Positions 1-6,026 of a stretch of 6,275 nucleotides of DNA are shown here, piece after piece. The stretch is taken from NCBI GenBank assembly GCA_021827245.1, contig JAKAWN010000396.1, positions 1 through 6,275 on the forward strand. The letters run 5' to 3'. A program made the translations under genes and the position numbers. The notes under the pieces are model-generated. The model made no database searches, was not told where the DNA came from, and saw nothing but the letters and a program-made list of their open reading frames with translations. Each line of letters begins with the position of its first letter. Position 1 is the first letter of the stretch. This DNA is from Acidobacteriota bacterium (lineage in GTDB: Bacteria; Acidobacteriota; Terriglobia; UBA7540).

Positions 1-1
1 G

Positions 2-301
2 CAATTCCTCGCCCTCGACTCCCGGTCAGGGAAAGTCGTCGCACATGTTGCGGCGGTTGGCGACTCAGATGATGTTTGGTACGACGCTCGACTCCGCCGC
101 ATTTACATCACAGGAGGCGAGGGCTACATCAGCGTCATTGCGCAACGTGACGCGGATCATTACGAGCTCATCGGGAAAATTCCCACGGCGCCGGGCGCGC
201 GCACTTCCTTCTTTTCGCCCGAGCTTGGCCGCTTGTACGTCGCCGTGCCACAGCGCGGTTCACGTAGCGCACAACTCCGCGTCTATGCAACAGCGCCATG
301 A
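2..301 (+). CDS. YncE-like (YVTN family) beta-propeller protein, C-terminal fragment
   Basis: The window opens inside this gene; 99 residues and a TGA stop (299-301) are visible. The reading frame gives repeat-like beta-propeller sequence: LALDSRSGKVVAHVAAVGD (residues 3-21), DDVWYDARLRRIYITGGEG (23-41), then PGARTSFFSPELGRLYVAVP (64-83) and a final strand LRVYATAP (92-99). The pattern of a strand, 'D...R-RIYI-GGEG', and 'P-GARTS-F-PEL-RLYVAVP' is typical of secreted YncE/YVTN propeller proteins of soil bacteria. These usually lie in the periplasm or outside the cell and have no assigned reaction. The gene ends 40 bases before the first DUF1259 gene, on the same strand, so the two may be co-transcribed. 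The N-terminus, signal peptide and most blades lie outside the window. The family call is from recalled motif similarity; the frame itself is clear. Confidence 0.8.
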   Translation, partial: QFLALDSRSGKVVAHVAAVGDSDDVWYDARLRRIYITGGEGYISVIAQRDADHYELIGKIPTAPGARTSFFSPELGRLYVAVPQRGSRSAQLRVYATAP

Positions 302-328
302 GGTTTCGAATGTGAACCAAACACTCAT

Positions 329-335
329 AAGGAGG
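329..335 (+). promoter_or_regulatory. Shine-Dalgarno site of the first DUF1259 gene
   Basis: AAGGAGG sits 6 bases before the ATG at 342. This strong site decides the start: the same frame is open back to an ATG at 45, but that stretch overlaps the propeller gene and has no signal peptide, whereas the start at 342 gives one at once. Confidence 0.85.
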
Positions 336-341
336 AAATCC

Positions 342-1217
342 ATGAAAGCACGCCAAATCGCTTTACTCGCCATTGCTCTGCTCATTCCGGCGGTGGTACA
401 GGCTCAAGGGATTGATGCGACAAAACTGGAGATGGTCCTCGGCAGGCCTGGCCAGAAAATCGGCGAGATCACCAAATTTGGCTTCCCGCGTACCGATCTT
501 CACGTGTCCGTCCACGGCGTGGTCGTCAAGCCCGGGCTGGCGTTAGGCTCATGGGCTGCCTTTTCTGGAACCGACGACAACGCCACGGTCATGGGAGACC
601 TCGTCTTACTGCAAGACGAAGTGAACCCAGTGATGATGCGCCTGAGATCTAACGGCTTTGAGATCACCGCACTTCACAATCACCTGCTCGATGAGACGCC
701 GCGCTTGATGTATATGCATTACATGGGTCGCGGCCCAGCAGAAAACCTAGCGAAGTCCTTGAAGAATGCGCTTTCTGCTTCAAAGACCCCGCTCGGGAGG
801 CCGGCTCCGGCCGCCAAGGTCGCTTCCCTGCCAGCATTTGTGGAGGAGGTGGAAGGCGTTCTGGGACGCAAGGGCAGCTTCAGCGGCGGCGTTCTGGCCT
901 TCGGGATTCCCAGACGTGATGCCGTAACCATGAACGGCATGACGATTCCGCCTACCATGGGAGTGGCGGAAGCAATCAATTTCCAGGAAGCCGGGCCTGG
1001 CCGAGTGGCTACGACGGGCGATTTCGTGCTCACCACGAATGAAGTGAATCCCGTTATTTCCGCTCTCGAAGCGCACCACATTCTCATCACAGCACTGCAC
1101 ACTCACATGCTCGAGGAGCAGCCGCGATTGTTCTTTTTGCATTTCTGGGCAGTTGGAAGTCCTCAATCGGTATCCAACGGAATCAAAGCTGCATTACAGA
1201 GGATCTCGATCAAGTGA
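342..1217 (+). CDS. Secreted protein with two tandem DUF1259 (LppY/LpqO-type) domains
   Basis: The product has 291 residues. Residues 1-22 are a Sec signal peptide (KAR, hydrophobic core, cleavage probably near VQAQ); there is no lipobox cysteine, so it should be a soluble periplasmic or secreted protein. Two homologous domains follow, about residues 24-143 and 164-287, joined by a linker rich in Ala and Pro. Each has EVNPV (93-97; 234-238), then ITALH-x-H (H112/H114; H253/H255), an E three residues on (E118; an E at 258-259), P-R (120-121; 261-262) and a distal H (H126; H267). The H-x-H-x3-E-x-P-R-x4-H pattern could bind a metal, which is inference. Domain 1 also has the GTDDNATVMGDL motif (76-87). 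DUF1259 has no established reaction. The gene lies between the propeller gene and a paralogue (1392-2294). The family call is from motif recall and is fairly secure; the function is unknown. Confidence 0.85.
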   Translation: MKARQIALLAIALLIPAVVQAQGIDATKLEMVLGRPGQKIGEITKFGFPRTDLHVSVHGVVVKPGLALGSWAAFSGTDDNATVMGDLVLLQDEVNPVMMRLRSNGFEITALHNHLLDETPRLMYMHYMGRGPAENLAKSLKNALSASKTPLGRPAPAAKVASLPAFVEEVEGVLGRKGSFSGGVLAFGIPRRDAVTMNGMTIPPTMGVAEAINFQEAGPGRVATTGDFVLTTNEVNPVISALEAHHILITALHTHMLEEQPRLFFLHFWAVGSPQSVSNGIKAALQRISIK

Positions 1218-1278
1218 CGGCTGAATGGCTGTCAATCCTTAGCAACCATGAGGTCGTTAAGAATCTACGTGCCGCCGT

Positions 1279-1289
1279 GAACTTAGTTC
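1279..1289. repeat. Short perfect inverted repeat GAACT-T-AGTTC
   Basis: Five-base arms around a central T lie about 100 bases before the start of the second DUF1259 gene. It could be an operator half-site pair, but arms this short arise by chance fairly often. Confidence 0.3.
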
Positions 1290-1381
1290 GTAGCGCTTAC
1301 CTTCCGCCCCTTCACAAAGTCAAATGCGGGGCGAGCGGGGGCGCGCCAGGGACGGCCAAATGCCAAACCGTAATGATAGGT

Positions 1382-1386
1382 GGAGG
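1382..1386 (+). promoter_or_regulatory. Shine-Dalgarno site of the second DUF1259 gene
   Basis: GGAGG ends 5 bases before the ATG at 1392, inside the longer run GGTGGAGG (1379-1386). It rules out the in-frame GTG at 1380, which would lie inside the ribosome site itself and add only four residues. Confidence 0.8.
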
Positions 1387-1391
1387 AAAAA

Positions 1392-2294
1392 ATGAAATTA
1401 ACGAGCTTCATACTCCTATTCCTGGTGGTTTGCATCCCCTCCTCCCTTAAGGCGATGATCACCCCGACCGAGCGGCACAAAATCGACACGGAACTCGGAA
1501 TGACGGGGACGTATGTTCAGTCTGAAGACACATACAAGTTTAGCTTTCTTGGTATTGCTGCGAAGCTTATGGTCCACGGGCGGGAGGTCGGCCAGCTTGG
1601 AAGCGTTGAGTCCCGGGCAGCCTTCGTTGGCGATCCGCATCACGGAGGTTGCCTTCTGGTAGCGGAGCTTGCCCTCTTAGAGAATGAGGTGAATCCTGTT
1701 CTTTCAACAGCTCTCGATAAAGGGTTCGCGATTACAAGCCTTGGGAACGACTATCTCTTCGAGCAGCCCAGGATTCTCTTCATGGAGATTTCCGAATTGG
1801 GGGAGCCGACTGAGCTTGCGAGAAAACTGAGCAGACTTCGGGAAACTATTGGTGCGATTCGTGTGGCTCATTCCTCCCACAGTAATCAACTTGGGAGCAG
1901 AACAGTTTCACGCCAGAATCATCTCACCGCCTCTGATCTGGACTCAGTCTTAATGACTCAGGGGAGAGTTGTGCACGGCGTCTACCAGGCGACGATGGGG
2001 ATGGCTGGGACGATATTTGGAGTTCCTGCGGGAAAACAGGCGGGCCTCAGAACCTCAATTACGTTCGCGGGAACCGACCAAGACGCCATCGTAGACGGCC
2101 AAATCATTGTGACTCGGGATCAAGCCCGAAACGTGCTCCGAGCATTGCGGAATGGAGGCATTTACGTCACCGCGCTCCACAATCACTTCATGGATTCGAA
2201 TCCGGATTTTTATTTCGTACATTTCTGGGGAAAGGGGCCAGCGCGAGAGCTTGCCCTGACCATCCGGCGCGCCATGGAAACGCAGTTGAGATAA
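1392..2294 (+). CDS. Secreted two-domain DUF1259 paralogue with altered conserved residues
   Basis: The product has 300 residues. Residues 1-21 form a signal peptide (MKLTSFILLF, cleavage near SLKA). Cys14 lies in LVVC, which is not a proper lipobox, so no lipid anchor is expected. Domain 1 covers about 25-155 and domain 2 about 175-297, each aligning with the DUF1259 domains of the upstream gene. Domain 1 keeps NEVNPV (98-103) and E124, P126, R127, but has GND (118-120) where the family has H-x-H and E132 in place of the distal H. Domain 2 keeps GTDQDAIVDG (227-236) and the histidines (H263, H265, H277), but has S269 for the E, D272 for the R, and QARNV (244-248) for EVNPV. So each half lacks part of the conserved set. 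This may mean one composite site, or loss of activity. The MFS gene follows 49 bases on, so the two are probably co-transcribed. The function is unknown. Confidence 0.83.
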   Translation: MKLTSFILLFLVVCIPSSLKAMITPTERHKIDTELGMTGTYVQSEDTYKFSFLGIAAKLMVHGREVGQLGSVESRAAFVGDPHHGGCLLVAELALLENEVNPVLSTALDKGFAITSLGNDYLFEQPRILFMEISELGEPTELARKLSRLRETIGAIRVAHSSHSNQLGSRTVSRQNHLTASDLDSVLMTQGRVVHGVYQATMGMAGTIFGVPAGKQAGLRTSITFAGTDQDAIVDGQIIVTRDQARNVLRALRNGGIYVTALHNHFMDSNPDFYFVHFWGKGPARELALTIRRAMETQLR

Positions 2295-2343
2295 TAGAGG
2301 AGAGAATTCGACCAAAAGGCTGACGAGCCAGCGCGCCCTTGCT

Positions 2344-3630
2344 ATGGCGTTTCTAAGACAAGCCAGCCACAACCTCCGCGTGATTTACGCCGCAGCCCTC
2401 CTGCGTTCGGCGGGTGTCGGACTCACAGGGGTGCTTTTAGGTGTTTATCTCTCCCGCGCCGGCCTGTCGGCCGGTCAAATTGGCCTCGTCATCAGCACTG
2501 GCCTGGCCGGAGCGGCTCTCGGAACTCTGATTGTCAGCCTTCGCGCAGATCGCCTTGGGCGGCGCCCCATTCTAGTTGTCATTTCTCTCCTTGCGGCATC
2601 AGGCGGTCTTGGTTTTGGCTTGACAAGCCGGTTCTCCGGCATTCTCGCCCTCAGCTTCGTCGGCATGGTCAACGGGATGGGTACCGACCGCGGGCCCGCT
2701 TTCACGCTTGAGCAAGCCATCATCCCTCAAACGATCTCCAGCGACTCCCGTACAAGAGCTTTGTCCTGGCACAGCCTCATTATGGACATCGGCCATGCCG
2801 CGGGATCTCTGCTTGCAGGATTACCTTTACTCCTCTCACGATTGCTTCACGTCGATGTATTCGTTTCATACAAGGCGACCTTCGGGCTGTACGGCCTTAT
2901 CAATTTCCTTGTGGCGATTCTCTACCTTTTGCTTTCTGCTGAGATTGAAGTTCACGCTCCAGGGGATGCCGCTCCGAGATCAAGGTTCCTTTCGCCACAA
3001 TCAAGGTCTGTAGTAACGCGACTCGCCGCCCTGTCTGGAATCGACAGTATGGGCGGAGGATTCCTTACTGATGCGCTTCTGGCTTATTGGTTTTTTCGAC
3101 GTTTCGGTCTTACCGAGGGGATCCTGGGCCTGCTGTTTTCGCTTGGGAACATTCTCAACTCAATCTCCTATCTCTTCGCGGCATGGCTGGCGAAGCGTAT
3201 TGGGTTGCTCAACACCATGGTTTTCACGCACATCCCTTCCAGCCTCATTCTGATGGCTATCCCCTTCGCGCCTTCAACAGGATGGGCCATAATGTTTTAT
3301 CTGGCCTGGGAATCGCTGGTTGAAATGGACGTGCCGACGCGGCAATCCTACCTGGTGGCGGTTGTCCAACCCAGCGAGCGAACGTTTGCGACGGGGGTAA
3401 CCAATCTCGCGCGTGGCATCGCACGGTCGGCCACGCCATCACTCGCAGGATACGTAATGCAAAACGTAGCTCTGGCTACTCCTCTCTTTCTCGGGGGTAG
3501 CGTCAAGATTGCGTATGACATCTTGCTTTATTCGGCCTTTCGCCGTCTGAAACCGCCCGAGGAGACGATGAAAGGGGCTGCTTCGAGCGGGCCAGATGAA
3601 AACGTCAAATCAGCTAGATCGTCAGATTGA
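2344..3630 (+). CDS. Major facilitator superfamily (MFS) transporter
   Basis: This is an inner-membrane secondary transporter of 428 residues, the normal size for the family. About 12 hydrophobic segments can be drawn, for example near 14-36, 44-65, 76-94, 98-112, 146-166, 178-198, 228-250, 258-282, 287-308, 312-328, 350-372 and 375-397. The MFS motif A loop follows helix 2 (R68-A-D-R-L-G-R-R74), and a weaker copy after helix 8 has AKRIG (283-287). The segment MDVPTRQSYLVAVV (328-341) is common in one group of uncharacterised MFS exporters. The C-terminal 28 residues are hydrophilic and cytoplasmic. The ATG at 2344 fits the family's usual N-terminus, but the nearest good ribosome site (GAGGAG, 2297-2302) is about 40 bases away, and no ATG, GTG or TTG codon lies between in this frame; translation may be coupled to the gene before it. 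The substrate cannot be deduced. Drug, metabolite or sugar export are all possible. Confidence 0.88.
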   Translation: MAFLRQASHNLRVIYAAALLRSAGVGLTGVLLGVYLSRAGLSAGQIGLVISTGLAGAALGTLIVSLRADRLGRRPILVVISLLAASGGLGFGLTSRFSGILALSFVGMVNGMGTDRGPAFTLEQAIIPQTISSDSRTRALSWHSLIMDIGHAAGSLLAGLPLLLSRLLHVDVFVSYKATFGLYGLINFLVAILYLLLSAEIEVHAPGDAAPRSRFLSPQSRSVVTRLAALSGIDSMGGGFLTDALLAYWFFRRFGLTEGILGLLFSLGNILNSISYLFAAWLAKRIGLLNTMVFTHIPSSLILMAIPFAPSTGWAIMFYLAWESLVEMDVPTRQSYLVAVVQPSERTFATGVTNLARGIARSATPSLAGYVMQNVALATPLFLGGSVKIAYDILLYSAFRRLKPPEETMKGAASSGPDENVKSARSSD

Positions 3631-3690
3631 ATATTGACCCGGCGTTCGCGCTAGTTTCCGGGGTGCTGATTAATAGTTGGCGCGACATAG

Positions 3691-3712
3691 TTTTCAGGTA
3701 ACCTTCAGATCG
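3691..3712 (+). promoter_or_regulatory. Candidate PhoB/OmpR-type response regulator box
   Basis: TTCAG occurs at 3693-3697 and again at 3704-3708, a spacing of exactly 11 bases, in the context TTTTCAGGTAA then CCTTCAGATCG. OmpR/PhoB regulators bind head-to-tail to direct repeats with this period. TAAACT (3719-3724) lies where a -10 box would be expected for an activated promoter whose -35 region is covered by the regulator. The box precedes the regulator gene by about 155 bases, so autoregulation is the simplest reading. The repeat is seen directly; the binding and the promoter are inferred. Confidence 0.5.
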
Positions 3713-3756
3713 TTGGAATAAACTCAGGGAAGCGTGTCGCGAGCATGAAAGCCTTA

Positions 3757-3771
3757 TCGAAACAGTTTCGA
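3757..3771. repeat. Perfect 15-base palindrome TCGAAAC-A-GTTTCGA
   Basis: Seven-base arms surround a single central A. In the leader of the two-component genes this geometry suits an operator for a dimeric regulator. The loop of one base makes an RNA hairpin with the full stem unlikely. The factor that would bind is not known. Confidence 0.4.
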
Positions 3772-3798
3772 GTGTTTCTCCACGTCTCTGCAGCGCTT

Positions 3799-3819
3799 GT
3801 GGCGGCGAAGCCAAGCCAC
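3799..3819 (+). other. Small hairpin in the response regulator leader
   Basis: GTGGC (3799-3803) pairs with GCCAC (3815-3819), and inside it GGC (3804-3806) pairs with GCC (3810-3812) around a GAA loop, leaving two unpaired A's on one side. It would lie in the 5' leader of the regulator mRNA, ending about 47 bases before the start codon. There is no T run, so it is not a terminator. A role in RNA stability or translation is possible but unproven. Confidence 0.25.
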
Positions 3820-3866
3820 TCGCGTCAATTTGCACTGCTGTCTCAAGGGGCGATCTGCGTTAAGCC

Positions 3867-4547
3867 ATGCGAATCTTGATCGTCGAAGACGAAAAGAAGA
3901 TGGCCGAACTCCTCAAGAAGGGACTTGAGGAGGAGAATCACTCGGTGACCTTGGCCTACGACGGGAGGACTGCGCTGGAATTTTCGGAATTATACGAATT
4001 CGATGCCATCGTCTTGGACATTATGCTGCCAGGGATCGATGGGTACGAGGTCGCCAGACGTTTGAGGCGGAACAAAAACCAGACTCCGATTTTGGCCCTG
4101 ACCGCGCGTGACGCGGTGCCCGATGTTGTGAAAGGCCTGGATGCCGGGGCGGACGACTATTTAACGAAGCCGTTTGCATTTGAAGAGCTATTGGCCCGGC
4201 TGCGTTCTGTCGCGCGTCGGGGCTCTTTTCCGCGTCCTGTTTGCCTCAAGGTCGCCGATCTGATTCTCGATCCCGCAAAGCAGCAGGTTTTTCGCAAAGG
4301 TCACGAAATTCATCTCAGCCCCACGGAGTTCCGGCTGCTCGAATTGCTCATGCGCAGGGCGGGAAGAGTTGTTTCCAGAAACGCAATCGTGGAAGCGGTT
4401 TGGGGATTCGATCGGGAAGTAGAGGAAAACACGCTGGACGCCTTCATCCGCCTGTTGCGAAGCAAAGTAGACCGAGACTCCAAACAGAAGTTGATCCATA
4501 CGGTTCGCGGCACGGGCTATGCCCTGCGAGAGAGTCCCAAGTTATGA
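3867..4547 (+). CDS. OmpR/PhoB-family response regulator
   Basis: The product has 226 residues, full length for the family. The receiver domain spans about 1-117: acidic pocket E7/D8, phosphoacceptor D51 in IVLDIMLPGIDGYE, T79 in ALTARD, and K101 in DDYLTKPF. The winged helix-turn-helix domain spans about 126-222: LSPTEFRLLELLM (150-162), the recognition-helix segment NTLDAFIRLLRSKVD (188-202) and the wing RGTGYAL (214-220). All residues needed for phosphorylation are present, so it should be an active DNA-binding regulator in the cytoplasm. Its style is that of the CusR/HprR branch, often tied to metal or envelope stress, but no target can be named. The start fits the family N-terminus (MRILIVEDE), although ribosome-site pairing is weak: AAGGGG at 3845-3850 is 16 bases away. 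It overlaps the kinase gene by four bases (ATGA, 4544-4547), which points to translational coupling. Confidence 0.95.
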   Translation: MRILIVEDEKKMAELLKKGLEEENHSVTLAYDGRTALEFSELYEFDAIVLDIMLPGIDGYEVARRLRRNKNQTPILALTARDAVPDVVKGLDAGADDYLTKPFAFEELLARLRSVARRGSFPRPVCLKVADLILDPAKQQVFRKGHEIHLSPTEFRLLELLMRRAGRVVSRNAIVEAVWGFDREVEENTLDAFIRLLRSKVDRDSKQKLIHTVRGTGYALRESPKL

Positions 4548-5926
4548 GGCCACTTCCGATTCGGGTGAAGCTGACAGCCTGGTATTTCGCGGTCCTCGCC
4601 GCGACGTTCGCGCTTTTCGGTGTCGTGGCATTCTTGGCGATGCAGAAGAGCATCGACAGGACCGTGGACGAGAACTTGCGTGACCGTGTATCCGATGTCC
4701 AGGAATTGATGACGCATGTCGCGCGCGAGGACCCGGAAAGACTCGCGGATGAACTGCGAGAGCACGCGGAGCTTCAGGAAGAGGGCGGTTTGTTACAAGT
4801 GGCGGATTTTGGGGGCCACTGGCTCTATCGCTCGCGACTGATGGAGCGCTTCAACGTGCCGCAGAAGGATGTCGGGAGCTCTGTTATCTATAATCTCAAC
4901 GTCGCGAGTATGCCTTTGAGAATCATGGCTGCGCCATTGCGTCTAGGTAACCGGACTTACGGCATTCAAGTCGCGGCGTTGATGGACGATTATCAGGAAG
5001 CTCTTGACCATTTCCGGTGGGTCCTGCTCCTCTTGAGCCCCCTTCTCTTACTTCTTGCTTCTGTCGGCGGTTACTGGATGAGCCGCCAGGCTCTCCGGCC
5101 CGTGGACGAGATCACACAAGCTGCCCAGAGAATAAGCCACAAGAACATTTCGAGCCGCCTGAAAACGCCTCAGAGCCATGACGAATTGCAGCGCCTCTCG
5201 GAGACACTAAACGGGATGTTGGAGAGACTCGAAGGCGCTTTCAAGAGGATTACTCAGTTCACCGCCGACGCTTCCCATGAGTTGCGCACTCCCGTCGCTC
5301 TGATGCGAACAACAGCCGAGCTTTCGCTTCGAAAACCGAGGCAGGAGGCGGAATATCGCGAAGCTCTATCACAAATCCTGAAGGAGCTTGAAAGAACTTC
5401 GACTCTCATCGAGAGGTTGATGTTACTCGCTCGTGCAGATTCAGGAGCGGAAGCGCTGCAGTTCAGGCGCGTTGATTTTGCAGAGAGTTTTCGCGAAGCT
5501 TGCCGCCAAGGTCGCACCCTTGCCGAAGTTAAGCAGATTGGATTTGAAGAGCAGATTGTCCGCGCTCCGGTTTTCGTTGAGGGCGACGCGCACGCTCTCG
5601 AACGCCTCAACCTCATTCTCATTGACAATGCGGTGAAATATACGCCTCCCGGAGGTCAAGTTAGCGCTTCATTCGGAGAATCTGACGGGTTCGCGGTCAT
5701 CGAGATCCGGGACTCAGGGATCGGAATCGCTGAGGACGATCTACCCCATATCTTCGAGCGTTTCTACCGGGCGGACAAAGCCCGCTCACGGGATTTGGGC
5801 GGGGCAGGCCTGGGCTTGGCAATTGGGCAGTGGATCGCTGAGGCTCATGGCGGCGCAATCGAGGTCGAAAGCACGCCTGGTGAAGGCTCCCTCTTCCGAG
5901 TGCGACTGCCGGCAGCCAGGGCGTAG
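4544..5926 (+). CDS. Membrane sensor histidine kinase, partner of the upstream regulator
   Basis: The product has 460 residues. Transmembrane helices lie at about 12-33 and 158-178 and flank a periplasmic sensor region of about 124 residues (34-157) with no fold I recognise. A HAMP linker follows (about 179-232), starting from the RQALRPVDEI segment. The dimerisation/phosphoacceptor helix has H245 in FTADASHELRTP (239-250). The ATPase domain has an N box (N362 in LILIDNAVKYTP), G1 (D390-S-G-I-G), an F box (FERFYRADK, 404-412) and G2 (GGAGLGLAI, 419-427), so it should be catalytically complete. It would autophosphorylate H245 and pass the phosphate to D51 of the regulator. Its layout is that of CusS-like kinases. 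The sensor region has scattered histidines (58, 74, 92) but no clear metal-site cluster, so the signal is unknown. The start at 4544 is chosen because it overlaps the regulator stop, has GAGAGAG (4528-4534) nine bases upstream, and leads straight into the first membrane helix. The frame is open further upstream but only across the regulator gene. Confidence 0.94.
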   Translation: MRPLPIRVKLTAWYFAVLAATFALFGVVAFLAMQKSIDRTVDENLRDRVSDVQELMTHVAREDPERLADELREHAELQEEGGLLQVADFGGHWLYRSRLMERFNVPQKDVGSSVIYNLNVASMPLRIMAAPLRLGNRTYGIQVAALMDDYQEALDHFRWVLLLLSPLLLLLASVGGYWMSRQALRPVDEITQAAQRISHKNISSRLKTPQSHDELQRLSETLNGMLERLEGAFKRITQFTADASHELRTPVALMRTTAELSLRKPRQEAEYREALSQILKELERTSTLIERLMLLARADSGAEALQFRRVDFAESFREACRQGRTLAEVKQIGFEEQIVRAPVFVEGDAHALERLNLILIDNAVKYTPPGGQVSASFGESDGFAVIEIRDSGIGIAEDDLPHIFERFYRADKARSRDLGGAGLGLAIGQWIAEAHGGAIEVESTPGEGSLFRVRLPAARA

Positions 5927-6026
5927 TCTCACATGCCAATGAGAAGGATGGTTGATTCCCTCGAATCGCTGCCGACAGAAATGAAGGCTTATTACTTAGC
6001 CGGCGCCAATTTTACATGTACCAAGG
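5927..6026. other. Convergent intergenic gap of 100 bases
   Basis: The kinase gene and the minus-strand gene end towards each other here. I see no convincing bidirectional terminator; the best candidate is GGCT-N8-AGCC near 5986-6001, which has only a four-base stem and no adjacent T run. Nothing else is recognised. Confidence 0.4.

Larger units (their letters stand above)
1218..1391. other. Gap of 174 bases between the two DUF1259 genes
   Basis: No credible gene lies here. A reading frame from 1214 to 1450 overlaps both neighbours and gives low-complexity, family-less protein. Visible elements are an 11-base inverted repeat GAACT-T-AGTTC at 1279-1289 and a very G/C-rich stretch around 1326-1350. 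No strong terminator hairpin with a T run is seen. The gap is long enough to hold a separate promoter for the second DUF1259 gene, but I cannot point to clear -35 and -10 boxes. Confidence 0.5.
3631..3866. other. Regulatory gap of 236 bases before the two-component genes
   Basis: No protein gene is supported here; the minus-strand frame over 3614-3835 has no recognisable features. The gap contains, in order, an 11-base-period direct repeat (3693-3708), a perfect 15-base palindrome (3757-3771) and a small hairpin (3799-3819), ahead of the response regulator start. No intrinsic terminator for the MFS gene (GC stem plus T run) is evident. Confidence 0.6.

Noticed and set aside
45..341. N-terminal extension of the first DUF1259 protein back to the ATG at 45
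   Set aside because: It lies wholly within or just after the propeller gene in another frame, has low-quality protein sequence, and would bury the signal peptide; the start at 342 has a strong ribosome site.
719..1166. Minus-strand reading frames of about 127 codons over the first DUF1259 gene
   Set aside because: Antisense shadows of a GC-rich gene, with no ribosome sites or recognisable protein features.
1422..1433. Lipobox at Cys14 of the second DUF1259 protein
   Set aside because: The residue before the Cys is Val, not Gly, Ala or Ser, and the Cys sits within the hydrophobic core; an ordinary signal peptidase site near residue 21 fits better.
1214..1450. Small gene between the two DUF1259 genes
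   Set aside because: It overlaps the next gene by about 60 bases and its product has no recognisable features.
3631..3660. Terminator after the MFS gene
   Set aside because: Only very short inverted matches (GTCA/TGAC) are present, without a GC-rich stem or T run.
4241..4543. N-terminal extension of the histidine kinase
   Set aside because: This stretch is the regulator gene read in another frame. The ATG at 4544 gives the classic four-base overlap and the first membrane helix.
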